Assembly: GCF_016097555.1 (NCBI RefSeq)
Contig: NC_054711.1
Location: forward strand, 36,188,550-36,252,549
DNA from: Gigantopelta aegis
Lineage: Eukaryota; Mollusca; Gastropoda; Neomphalida; Peltospiridae
Direction: 5' to 3'
DNA: 64,000 nt
How positions within the stretch are numbered: position 1 is the stretch's first letter; each line of letters opens with the position of its first letter. Positions 33,701 to 41,244 of this stretch are shown in pieces. Made by a program: the position numbers and the translations under genes. The notes under the pieces were generated by a model, which saw nothing but the letters and a program-made list of their open reading frames with translations, ran no database searches and had not been told where the DNA came from.

Positions 33701-35598
33701 CGTATCTCTGCTCAAGACTAATTCCAAAATAGAGTCGCGAGGTGAGCTGATCTAGACCACGATATATAGTTGACACTTCGTCTGTAGGAGCACTGTCAGT
33801 TTATCACCGGACTACAGGCTGGTAGGTACGGGGTTCGCAGCCCGGTACCGGCTCCAACCCAGAGCGAGTTCTTAAGAGCTCACTGGGTAGGTGTAAGGCC
33901 ACTACACCCTCTTCTCTCTCACTAACCACTAACCAACTAACAGCTAACCTACTGTCCTGGACAGGCAGCCCAGATAGCTGAGGTGTGTGGTCAGGACAGC
34001 GTATTTGAACCATCATTGGATATAAGCACGAAAATAAGTTCAAATGAAATGAAATCTACATGTTCCGTAAATAAAGAATGTGCACACGGATATACATAAA
34101 GAATAATATTTTTACAAAAATATTGCTTAAATTATTTTCAGAGAGAAGTACCTAAGGCCAATGGCTTCCTGGTAAAAGTCTATTTTTACTTTAGATGATT
34201 TTGGAGACTACTAGACTAGTAAGGTTGTGACAAAGACAGGTGGATGTCAGAGGAGATTTCACATGATTACATACTACTTTCAGGAGTGGCGTGCTAAATA
34301 TGAATATTGAAAATATTCCCGGGCAACAAAGAGTATACTTATATGTAATATAAACATTACGGAGGAAGGAAGGAAGGAAATGTTTTATTTAACGACATTT
34401 CCTTCCTTCCTTCCTTCCTTCCTTCCTTCCTTCCTTCCTTCTTCTGTAATGTTTATATTACATATAAGTAGGATGGATATACATTGGGCTATTTCTCGTT
34501 CCTGTCAGTGCTCCACAACTTGTGTAACAAAGACCGTGGTATGTACTATTCTGTCTGTGGGAGCGTGCATATAAAACATCCCTTGCTGCTAATCGGAAAA
34601 GAGTAGCCCATGAAGTGGCTACAGCGGGTTTCCTCTCTCAATATCTGTGTGGTCCTTAACCATATGTCTGACGCCATATAACCGTAAATAAAATGTGTTG
34701 AGTGCGTCGTTAAATAAAACATGTCCTTCCTTTCTTCCTTTTCTTTTAATTATACATTTTAGGTAATGTTTTTCAATATGATTGCCGCCGATTACATAAT
34801 AGGGCTATGAGACAATGTCATGAAGGGAAAACAAAAGTCGAATGTGTGGAACGCACTACATTGGTATGATTTAGCATCCATGTTCAGCGCTGGAATTAAC
34901 ATGCATAATGCTATTTCATTTAGTATTCCTTTGTATCATCATCATCAAGTATAAGTGTTGGGTACTCGGGTCCGGGTTGAGTTTGACTCTCGAGTACTCG
35001 AGTCCAATATTTCGGACTCGTGGAGGCCCTAGTTAGGTCAGGTCAGGTCATAGAGCTTTACGTGCACATTCAGAACAAGCTGTTGTAGCGCACGCCAGGC
35101 CCTAGTTAGGTCAGGTCAGGTCATAGGGCTTTACGTGCACATTCAGAACAAGATGTTGTAGCGCACACCAGGCCCTGGTCAGGTCAGGTCAGGTCATAGG
35201 GCTTTACGTGCACATTCAGAACAAGATGTTGTAGCGCACGCCAGACCCTAGTTAGGTTAGGTCAGGTCAGGTCATAGGGCTTTACGTGCACATTCAGAAC
35301 AAGATGTTGTAGCGCACGCCAGACCCTAGTTAGGTTAGGTCAGGTCAGGTCATAGGGCTTTACGTGCACATTCAGAACAAGATGTTGTAGCGCACGTCAG
35401 GCCCTAGTTAGCATCTTAAACTATTTATTGTCCATGGCCTTCGATGAACAAACGTATTACTCTATAGTCATCAAATCCAATATGCAACATTACACTTGTA
35501 TTCATCTTCACAAGCCAATGTACTATTTCGTCTAACTAATGCAATAGTCAGACTTTACGTCGTGAAGGTTTAATTTATAAAGACTTCCCCTACCCACA

Positions 35599-35673
<75 letters not shown>

Positions 35674-37202
35674 TATCTTGTGTCGAGGTATGCATGCATT
35701 TTTCTGTTTTTCGTAAAATACACTGTGAGCTGCAACTGAACTACCAGGCTTACTAAATGTTCCCAATGTTGATCATTTGCGAAAGATGTAAGTAATGTGA
35801 GATTTAGCTATTAAAAAGTTGTAACAGCCAAACATAATACACTAAAATATAGTCAGCGCTTTTAATGATGCGTTATAATTATGCTTTTATTAAAGTGACA
35901 GACCCTAGTTATTAAACACTACGACGTATGTTTCACTTTTAGAGTCGTTTTTGTTTTTAATTATTGAAATCAGATATTACTTAGATTTTATTGATCAGAT
36001 TATCCAATTCCATACATCCGAAGAGTTTCTCGTTATCCTGGTGTTTCTCATACAAAATGTATTATTAATATTTTTAAAAACGCACGTACCTCTTATGTAC
36101 ACGGTCTCTAGTCTTATTTTTAAGGGTATTTTCCCGTTTTAGTGTCACAGTATTGTTTGACTCTATTGTAACTTTATCCAAATGTGTTACAGGTTTGTAA
36201 TGGTCAGTGTCTATTTTCACCAGTTGAAACTAGAGTCCGCGATTTTAGGGAGTTTTATTTAACAATGATCAGTTATCATATTCGTGTTATCATTTATTGC
36301 GTCTTTTCTACACCTGTAGTGAAGCGGTGATTTGATTATACCGGCCTCGGTCGTGTCGTTGTTAAGCCGTCGGACATAAGGCTGGTAGGTACAGGGTTCG
36401 CAGCCTGGTACTGGCTCCCACCCAGAGCGAGGTTTAACAATTCAATGGGTAAGACAACTACACCCTCTCTCTCTCTCTCTCACTATCCACTAACTCACTG
36501 TCCTGGACAGACATACTGAATAGATGAGATGTGTGCCCAGGACAGCGTGCTTGAACCTTAATTGGATATAAACACGAAAATAAATTGAAATGAATGAATG
36601 ATTTGATTATTAACATACCCGACATGGATTTGGTGGGTGTACACAGTGACAGCCTTTTGGATTTCCAAACCGACAGCGGATTTTACAGAAATAGGATGAA
36701 GAAACTAAACCATCAGCTGAAAAAGCAAAGAGTGATTAGAAATTTCTTAAAGGTATTATCTCACCGAATCTCACCTTTTATAAACTATCCGACACAAACC
36801 TACAGTGCCTGTCAAGTAACCCATTCCCATATAGGGCCATACACTTGGACACCCCCCCCCCCCCCACACACACACACATACACACGCACACACACACCAC
36901 ACACACACACACACCACACACACACACGCCACACACACATACACATACATACACATACACACACACGCCACACACACATATCACACACACGCCACACACA
37001 CACACACACACACACGTACACATACATACACACACACACACGCCACACACACACACGTGCCACACACACATACACACACATACACATACACACATACATA
37101 CACACACAGACACACACACACACATACACATACATACACACACAGACACACACACACACACACACACACAGCATGTACACACACACGCACACACATACAC
37201 AC

Positions 37203-37263
<61 letters not shown>

Positions 37264-38177
37264 TGTCCCTTTGTACATTTCGTACCAGGTATAACCGAGC
37301 CTCTTGTCGTGCGTCATTAAGACAAATTAAGACGATTAGGTGTAATGCTAACTCAGACTACCAACTGTTACGACGGAGTTAACCAACTTGTCGATGCTAA
37401 TAGCTGTAAAAAGCCCCGATGCGTTGCTAAACAGCTGTCTCTTTCATTTCCAGTGCACGGCTTTGTTTTGTTGTCCTGGATACTCTAAACAGCTGTCTCT
37501 TTCATTTCCAGTGCACGGCTTTGTTTTGTTGTCCTGGATACTCTAAACTCTGTTCTAGAACGCAGCCGAACTGTGGGTCCAGGCAGCTTGATTAAAGCTT
37601 AGCTGAATACATAGGTCGATGTCTTCACGAAGGTAAGTTATCACCATGGTAATCGGTAATCATCAACATCATGATCATCATCATGATCACCATCATCATC
37701 GACATCGTCATCATCATCATTATCATTACAATACTACTATTATCATCAACACCACCACCATCATCATCATCATGGTGACGATGATAATGTTTCCACCATC
37801 ATCATTATTTCTATTTTCATCATAATAATTATCATTATCATCATCACCATCATCATCATCATCATCATCACCACCGTTGTCGTCATCATCATCATAATCA
37901 TCATCGTCGTCGTCATCAGCATTGCCATCATCATTATCATCACCATCATTATTACCATAGTCATCATCATCATGACCATTAAAACCATCATCATCATCAT
38001 CACATCATCATCGTCGTCGTCATCATCATCATCATCATCATCGTCATCATCATCGTCATCATCATCATCGTCGTCATGAACATCAACATTTTTAATATCA
38101 GTTTTGATAGTCATACCTTGACAGTTGACGAAAACCACCCATGAGCAGACGGCCAACAATAACTTGATACTGTCCAT
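24487..38177 (-). CDS. Secreted multi-module cysteine-rich protein with C-terminal Kunitz/BPTI domain
   Basis: Nine exons on the minus strand join in frame: 38117-38177, 36619-36716, 33178-33264, 32186-32269, 31938-32024, 30098-30184, 28100-28183, 26801-26873 and 24487-24659, giving about 277 residues. Exon 1 encodes a signal peptide ([20 protein letters not shown]). Exon 2 encodes a distinct Cys-rich module ([15 protein letters not shown]). Six 24-29-residue modules follow, each on one exon with phase-0 starts, most with C-x5-C-x8-C-x7/8-C and a conserved [11 protein letters not shown]-like core. The last exon is a canonical Kunitz domain with spacing C-8-C-15-C-7-C-12-C-3-C. Its P1 residue is Arg (GPCRA), which in this family predicts a trypsin-like serine protease target. 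The small module is not one I can name. Secretion and protease inhibition are inferred; a role in shell, mucus or venom cannot be told from sequence. Confidence 0.8.
24991..25016. repeat. Poly-C run
   Basis: About 26 consecutive C in the last intron of the Kunitz gene. Confidence 0.95.
25017..25577 (-). other. Kunitz-gene last intron, no recognised feature
   Basis: No repeat or exon candidate seen apart from a short TA/CA-rich patch near 25340-25375. Confidence 0.5.
25578..25698 (-). mobile_element. SINE 3' part, tail type 1, minus strand
   Basis: Reads inverted ATTTAACGACGCACTCAACA through to GGAAACCCGCTGTCGCC, then stops abruptly at a piece of repeat D (25699-25766, GAGAGTTATGGCCCTTGAAC). 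Confidence 0.8.
26041..26592 (+). mobile_element. Outer SINE, tail type 2, split by a younger SINE
   Basis: The tRNA-like head is GCGGGAGTAGCTTAGTCGGT, unlike the common head. A decayed body runs to about 26228 and resumes at 26486, followed by the tail (TTTGACATCCAATATATTAA, GTGTCGTAAAACAAAAC). Confidence 0.75.
26229..26485 (+). mobile_element. Inner SINE, tail type 1, inserted into another SINE
   Basis: TTCAAATGAAAAAA at 26215-26228 is repeated perfectly at 26486-26499, a 14-bp target-site duplication. The inner copy is head-truncated (begins GGCGTGATCGATC) and ends GTCGTTAAATAAAACTTTTC. Confidence 0.88.
26801..26873 (-). CDS. Cysteine module 6 exon
   Basis: 73 nt, acceptor TTGTTTTCAG and donor TCTG|GTAAGT (phase 1, matching the Kunitz exon). 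It encodes [19 protein letters not shown]. Only three module cysteines are left; the position of the fourth is taken by the first Kunitz cysteine. Confidence 0.8.
26874..27107 (-). repeat. Three ~80-bp tandem units carrying the acceptor of module-6 exon
   Basis: Units share CGGGTAGTA (26891, 26974, 27053), CTAGGTGTAACC and TTTACACGGGGACGTTTTC. Each junction has TCTGAAAACA, which on the minus strand is TGTTTTCAGA, a copy of the acceptor at 26874-26876. The array therefore repeats the 3' splice site. Confidence 0.85.
27108..28099 (-). other. Kunitz-gene intron, low-complexity
   Basis: Contains a GT-rich patch (27310-27400) and T-rich sequence (27420-27560). No exon or mobile element recognised. 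Confidence 0.5.
28100..28183 (-). CDS. Cysteine module 5 exon
   Basis: 84 nt, phase 0/0, acceptor TTTGATTAG and donor TTG|GTTAGT. It encodes [19 protein letters not shown] and then NPDPC. Confidence 0.82.
28661..28987 (-). mobile_element. tRNA-headed SINE, tail type 1, full length, minus strand
   Basis: Runs from the inverse tail GGAAGGAAG to the inverse head CACGTCCCGCCCC. TGAGAAAA flanks both sides as an imperfect duplication. 28184-28660 to its left shows only a GA-rich patch and a short poly-G run. Confidence 0.88.
29120..29705 (-). mobile_element. SINE family 2, minus strand, interrupted by a MITE
   Basis: Inverse tail TTATTTTCGTGCTTATATCC, then after the MITE the inverse body (CACCTCAGCTATCCAGGC, TCCAGGACAGTGGGTTAG) and a tRNA-like head with box B (inverse of GGGTTCGCAGCCCGG) ending CACCACCGAGGTTGG. 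Confidence 0.82.
29152..29471. mobile_element. TTAA-flanked 320-bp MITE (piggyBac-like), family I
   Basis: AGGGACATTCCTGAGTTTGC at the left is inverted as GCAAACTCGGGAATGTCCCT at the right. TTAA at 29148-29151 and 29472-29475; removing one TTAA restores the SINE sequence CCAATTAAGGTTC. A left-truncated copy ends at 43933 and a left-end piece begins at 57429. Confidence 0.88.
29716..29998 (+). mobile_element. SINE, tail type 2, partly deleted head
   Basis: Head GGTGGAATGTAACCCAATG, body and tail (GTCGTTAAACAAAATAAAC) present; the box-B region has been deleted. Confidence 0.8.
30098..30184 (-). CDS. Cysteine module 4 exon
   Basis: 87 nt, phase 0/0, acceptor GTTTTTGTAG and donor GTG|GTTAGT. 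It encodes [19 protein letters not shown] and then PINLC. The core differs from the others (VISRRA instead of VRFGKG). Confidence 0.8.
30309..30920. repeat. (AC)n-rich microsatellite, ~610 bp
   Basis: Long impure AC tract with CG and CAT variants inside an intron of the Kunitz gene. Alternating purine-pyrimidine sequence of this length can adopt Z-form. Confidence 0.95.
30921..31359 (-). other. Kunitz-gene intron with a possible extra exon
   Basis: Holds a fragment of SINE family 2 tail (about 30968-31008), an open stretch next to a good donor (31046-31147, reported as a finding) and a G-rich patch. Confidence 0.5.
31360..31678 (+). mobile_element. tRNA-headed SINE, tail type 1, full length
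   Basis: Head GGAGCGGGACGTAGTCCAG to tail GTCGTTAAATAAAACATTTC. Flanking CCATTCT/CCATTCC may be a target duplication. Confidence 0.87.
31938..32024 (-). CDS. Cysteine module 3 exon
   Basis: 87 nt, phase 0/0, acceptor TTTTATTTTAG and donor CAT|GTAAGT. It encodes [19 protein letters not shown] and then PINPC. Confidence 0.82.
32186..32269 (-). CDS. Cysteine module 2 exon
   Basis: 84 nt, phase 0/0, acceptor GTTTTTCTAG and donor TCG|GTATGA. It encodes [19 protein letters not shown] and then QSPC. Only 161 bases separate it from module 3. Confidence 0.82.
32325..32600 (-). mobile_element. SINE, tail type 2, minus strand, nearly complete
   Basis: Inverse tail GCTTAACGACAGCACCAGAG, body, then the inverse box-B area GGGGATCAATCCCAGACCGA. 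It lies between modules 2 and 1 of the Kunitz gene. Confidence 0.82.
32717..32760 (-). pseudogene. Truncated relic of a cysteine-module exon
   Basis: The sequence ACAGAACAGGGATTAAGCGA and TTTCTCAGTATGCACAC matches the 3' half of module 1 (codons for CILRN and LNPCS) with few changes. The 5' half is missing and repeat E starts where it should continue. It shows that the module array once had, or gained and lost, another exon. Confidence 0.75.
32765..33018 (+). repeat. Dispersed repeat E, copy 3, shortened
   Basis: Shares TTTATTTCATCTAGTACCAC, TTTTGTGCGGAACTAGGG and ATATGTTACTATTG with the copies in SETD2. Inner parts are deleted. Confidence 0.75.
33019..33715 (-). repeat. Duplicated intron segments around module 1
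   Basis: 33025-33152 and 33593-33715 are related (AAAGAAAGAT, TTTTTACAGAGAA, CGATAATAT, ATACGTATCTCTGC). The first leads into module 1; the second leads into no exon. This fits exon-plus-intron duplication. Confidence 0.7.
33178..33264 (-). CDS. Cysteine module 1 exon
   Basis: 87 nt, phase 0/0, acceptor AAATTTCAG and donor TCT|GTAAGT. It encodes [19 protein letters not shown] and then PLNPC. A truncated copy of this exon lies at 32717-32760. Confidence 0.82.
33800..34062 (+). mobile_element. SINE family 2, + strand
   Basis: GGTAGGTACGGGGTTCGCAG (box B) is followed by CTAACCACTAACC, GTCCTGGACAGGCAGCCC and a tail with (GAAAT)n. Confidence 0.85.
34337..34469. repeat. Perfect 24-bp inverted repeat around a SINE tail and (TTCC)n
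   Basis: ACTTATATGTAATATAAACA plus TTAC at 34337-34360 is exactly inverted at 34446-34469. Between them lie a minus-strand SINE tail (GGAAATGTTTTATTTAACGA) and a TTCC run. Confidence 0.9.
34484..34741 (+). mobile_element. SINE, tail type 1, headless
   Basis: Begins ATTGGGCTATTTCTCGTTCC and runs to GTCGTTAAATAAAACATGTC. It lies next to the inverted repeat that contains the opposite-strand tail. Confidence 0.85.
35030..35412. repeat. Five tandem units (73-78 bp) with AGGTC runs
   Basis: TTTACGTGCACATTCAGAAC recurs with spacing 73, 73, 78 and 78. The added five bases are one more AGGTC. Each unit contains overlapping AGGTCA hexamers. Confidence 0.9.
35601..35675. repeat. (TA)n microsatellite
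   Basis: About 35 TA units with flanking CAAGATATAT and ATATATCTTG that could fold into a long hairpin. Confidence 0.95.
35894..36246. mobile_element. TTAA-type MITE family II, copy 2
   Basis: Starts AGTGACAGACCCTAGTT after TTAA and shares TTACTTAGATTTTATTG, ATCCTGGTGTTT, TTTTTAAAAAC and AAATGTGTTACAGGTTTGTA with 23680-24049. The right end is degraded. Confidence 0.75.
36339..36599 (+). mobile_element. SINE family 2, full length
   Basis: Head ACCGGCCTCGGTCGTGTCGT with box B GGGTTCGCAGCCTGG, body and tail AATTGGATATAAACACG with (GAAT)n. Confidence 0.87.
36619..36716 (-). CDS. Exon 2, distinct cysteine-rich module
   Basis: 98 nt, acceptor TTTGCTTTTTCAG and donor CGG|GTATGT. The first two bases complete an Ala codon begun by exon 1. 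It encodes [20 protein letters not shown] and then [11 protein letters not shown]. The NPC ending is shared with the later modules, but the core is not. Confidence 0.78.
36866..37259. repeat. (AC)n then (TC)n microsatellites
   Basis: Impure AC to about 37205, then about 27 TC units. It lies in the first intron of the Kunitz gene. Confidence 0.95.
37427..37548 (+). repeat. 61-bp tandem duplication
   Basis: CTCTAAACAGCTGTCTCTTT...GTTTTGTTGTCCTGGATA occurs twice without change, so it is recent. Each unit contains TTTCATTTCCAG, an acceptor-like site on the + strand. Confidence 0.9.
37660..38092. repeat. (ATC)n trinucleotide microsatellite
   Basis: Imperfect ATC/GTC tract of over 400 bases in intron 1. 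On the minus strand it opens a long Asp/Met-rich frame that is an artefact of the repeat. Confidence 0.95.
38117..38177 (-). CDS. Exon 1, signal peptide
   Basis: ATG at 38175-38177 opens a hydrophobic leader ([14 protein letters not shown]) with probable cleavage after NCQ or the following Ala. The donor is CAAG|GTATGA. GACATTGCAG lies ten bases upstream of the ATG, so the 5' UTR itself may be spliced. Confidence 0.78.
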
Positions 38178-38239
38178 CGTCGTCTGCCTGCAATGTCAAA
38201 CATGTCTATAGAGAATAATACACGAGTGCCGTAAGATAC

Positions 38240-38433
38240 CAGTGGCGGATCCAGAAAATCCATTTAGGGGGCCCCAGTGACATGAGGTGGAATGCCAAGG
38301 GAACTTTTGGGGAGGTTTGGAGGGGGATCGTAAAAAAATGCAAATTAATATATAATAAAGTTATAACTATCGCAACATTTAGGGGGACCTGAGCCCCTGC
38401 CCCCCCCCCCCCCCCCCACCCCCCGATCCGTCT
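38240..38433 (+). mobile_element. hAT-like MITE, CAGTGGCGGATCCAG family, copy 2
   Basis: Left end CAGTGGCGGATCCAGAAAAT, right end GATCCGTCT (decayed inverse). The 8-bp flanks TAAGATAC and CTAGATAC agree at six positions, compatible with an old hAT duplication. 38434-38900 next to it holds nothing recognised. Confidence 0.7.
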
Positions 38434-38900
38434 CTAGATACCATTTACCTGTTCAAAATGTATCTAACGAGCGAGTTGTGAGATAAATGGTATCTAACGG
38501 ACACGAATGTATTATTCTATTTCTTACACATCCTCGAAAACCAAGTTTTAAGCAAATCATAACATCTTTTTCGATTAAAAGTTATCTACCGCCGTTGCAC
38601 TTGTAGCTAACGTACACGTCACAGGCACATGTTTGTCAGGTTAACTATACGCCATAAGGTAATCGATTTCCACCGTATAGTTTTCCATTGGATGCATGGC
38701 CCTGGTAACCTGGTCATCACCTAGGAGCAGCCAGTCGTATGTCTTGAAATTGTTAACACACGTATGTGTGTAAACAACCATGTATTATCAAGAATCATGC
38801 ATGATGTTCTCATCAACTGGTGTGTAAGAAAACTAGTTTAACTTTAGTACGACCACAGTGGCTTACGTTTGGCTCGAAACGCAATACTCATATTCTGACG

Positions 38901-39150
38901 GCGGGACGTAACCCAGTGGTAAAGAACCAATCCCCGACGGTGGCTCATTGGGCTATTTCTCGTTCTAGCCAGTGCACTACGAGTGATATATCAAAGGCCG
39001 CGGCATGGGCTGTCCTGTCTGTGGGATGATGCATATAAAAGATCCCTTGATATTGTGGGAAAATGTAATGGATTTCTTCTCTAAGACTATATGTCAAAAT
39101 TACCAAATGTTTGACATCCAATAAATCAATGTGTTCTAGTCGTGTCGTTT
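38901..39150 (+). mobile_element. SINE, tail type 2, internal deletion in head
   Basis: GGCGGGACGTAACCCAGTGG, then a deletion between boxes A and B, then body and tail to GTGTCGTTT. Confidence 0.82.
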
Positions 39151-39298
39151 AAAAAAACACAACAACAACCAAAACAGTAAAACATGCAAATATTTGTGAT
39201 ATGTTAATGTACTATAGTTAATTAATCAGTACCTTAGACGGACTAGGAAATGCACAAATACTTTTTTTTTTAAATTCCAACCATAGCATCACGGTAGG

Positions 39299-39500
39299 AA
39301 TAACAAAGGCTGTGGTATGTGCTATCATGTCTGGGATGGTGCATATAAAAGATCCCTTGCTACTAATGGATTTTTTTCTACCGGCTTTCCTGTCTAAGAC
39401 TATATGTAAAAAGTGTTCGACATGCAATAGTCGATGATTACTAAATCAATGTGCTCTAGTGGAGTGGTGTCGTTAAACAAAACAAACAAACTTTAACTAT
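39299..39500 (+). mobile_element. SINE, tail type 2, headless
   Basis: Body from ACAAAGGCTGTGGTATGTGC to tail GTCGTTAAACAAAACAAAC. Confidence 0.82.
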
Positions 39501-39517
39501 GTTTCTTTCTTCGTTTT

Positions 39518-39793
39518 ACCATTGGGCTATTACTCGCTCCAGCCAGTGCACCACAACTGGTATATCAAAGGCCGTGGTATGCGTTATCCTGTCTGTGGGA
39601 TGGTGCATATCAGGGCCGTACCCTGACCAAAATCCATGGGGGGGGGGGGGCACTAAATTTTATAAATAATTTTTAACATACTATAAAGTTTAAACATTTC
39701 TATGCTATTACTGGAGATATATATAAAAAAAAAAAAGGACAAGATTATCGGGTAGGGGGGGGAAGCTGCCCCCCCAGCCCCCCAGCCCCCCCG

Positions 39794-39828
<35 letters not shown>

Positions 39829-40000
39829 AGGGTACGGCCCTGCATATAAAGGATCCTTTGCTACTAATGGAACAAAAAATGTAGCTGCTTTCCTCTCTTA
39901 AACTATATGTAAAAATTACCGAATATTCGACATCCAGTAGTCGATGAGTAATAAATGAATGTGCTCTAGTGGTGTCGTTAAACAAAACAAACTTTAACTT
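39518..40000 (+). mobile_element. SINE, tail type 2, split by a MITE
   Basis: The body 39518-39610 ends at GATGGTGCATAT and resumes at 39843 with CATATAAAGGATCC, ending GTGTCGTTAAACAAAACA near 39990. Confidence 0.88.
39611..39842. mobile_element. MITE CAGGGCCGTACCCT, inserted in a SINE
   Basis: CAGGGCCGTACCCT at the left is inverted as AGGGTACGGCCCTG at the right. CATAT on both sides is a 5-bp duplication of SINE sequence. The inside carries a poly-G run at the left and a long poly-C run at the right. Confidence 0.88.
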
Positions 40001-40049
40001 TAAATATTGATTTAATTGATTAAAATACCATCAGTATCAATAAATTCCT

Positions 40050-41020
40050 AATTGTATTTAGTGTACAGCTGTTATGTTAGAGAAATAGTTGAAAACACGA
40101 ATCTGTTCAAATGAATGTTCTGTAGAGTAGAATTATTTCATTTCATTTAGTGTACAGCTGTTATGTTAGAAATAGTTGAAAACACGAATCTACACAAACG
40201 AATGTTCTGTAGAGTAGAATTATTTCATTTCATTTAGTGTACAGCTGTTATGTTAGAAATAGTTGAAAACACGAATCTGTTCAAATGAATGTTCTGTAGA
40301 GTAGAATTATTTCATTTTATTTAGTGTACAGCTGTTATGTTAGAAATAGTTGAAAACACGAATCTACACAAACGAATGTTCTGTAGAGTAGAATTATTTC
40401 ATTTCATTTAGTGTACAGCTGTTATGTTAGAAATAGTTGAAAACACGAATCTGTTCAAATGAATGTTCTGTAGAGTAGAATTATTTCATTTTATTTAGTG
40501 TACAGCTGTTATGTTAGAAATAGTTGAAAACACGAATCTACACAAACGAATGTTCTGTAGAGTAGAATTATTTCATTTCATTTAGTGTACAGCTGTTATG
40601 TTAGAAATAGTTGAAAACACGAATCTGTTCAAATGAATGTTCTGTAGAGTAGAATTATTTCATTTTATTTAGTGTACAGCTGTTATGTTAGAAATAGTTG
40701 AAAACACGAATCTACACAAACGAATGTTCTGTAGAGTAGAATTATTTCATTTCATTTAGTGTACAGCTGTTATGTTAGAAATAGTTGAAAACACGAATCT
40801 GTTCAAATGAATGTTCTGTAGAGTAGAATTATTTCATTTTATTTAGTGTACAGCTGTTATGTTAGAAATAGTTGAAAACACGAATCTACACAAACGAATG
40901 TTCTGTAGAGTAGAATTATTTCATTTCATTTAGTGTACAGCTGTTATGTTAGAAATAGTTGAAAACACGAATCTACACAAACGAATGTTCTGTAGAGTAG
41001 AATTATTTCATTTTATTTAT
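40050..41020. repeat. 87-bp satellite, ~11 copies in alternating A/B dimers
   Basis: GTGTACAGCTGTTATG recurs at 40061, 40150, 40237, 40324, 40411 and 40498, period 87. Monomers with CTGTTCAAATGAATG alternate with CTACACAAACGAATG, and the CATTTCATTTA/CATTTTATTTA ending alternates with them: a 174-bp higher-order unit. The alternation fails only at the last pair. Confidence 0.92.
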
Positions 41021-41039
41021 TTTTATTTTATTTCATTTA

Positions 41040-41242
41040 CGGGCAGGACGTAGCCCAGTGGTAATGCGCTCGCTCGATGCGCTGTCGGTCTGGTATCGAT
41101 CGCCGTCGGTAGGCCCATTGGGATTTTTTTCGTTCCAGCCAGTGCACCACGACTGACATATCAAAGGCCGTGGTATACTATCCTGTCTGTGGGAAAGTGC
41201 ATATAAAATATCCCTTGCTGTATTAGAAAAAAAATGTACCGG
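41040..41242 (+). mobile_element. tRNA-headed SINE, 3'-truncated
   Basis: Head GGGCAGGACGTAGCCCAG and body to GCTGTATTAG; tail missing, replaced by the next repeat. Confidence 0.85.
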
Positions 41243-41244
41243 TG

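Noticed and set aside
37770-38116. Poly-Asp/Met open frame continuing from the signal peptide
   Set aside because: It runs through the donor CAAG|GTATGA into an ATC microsatellite. The phase-matched exon at 36619-36716 is the better continuation.
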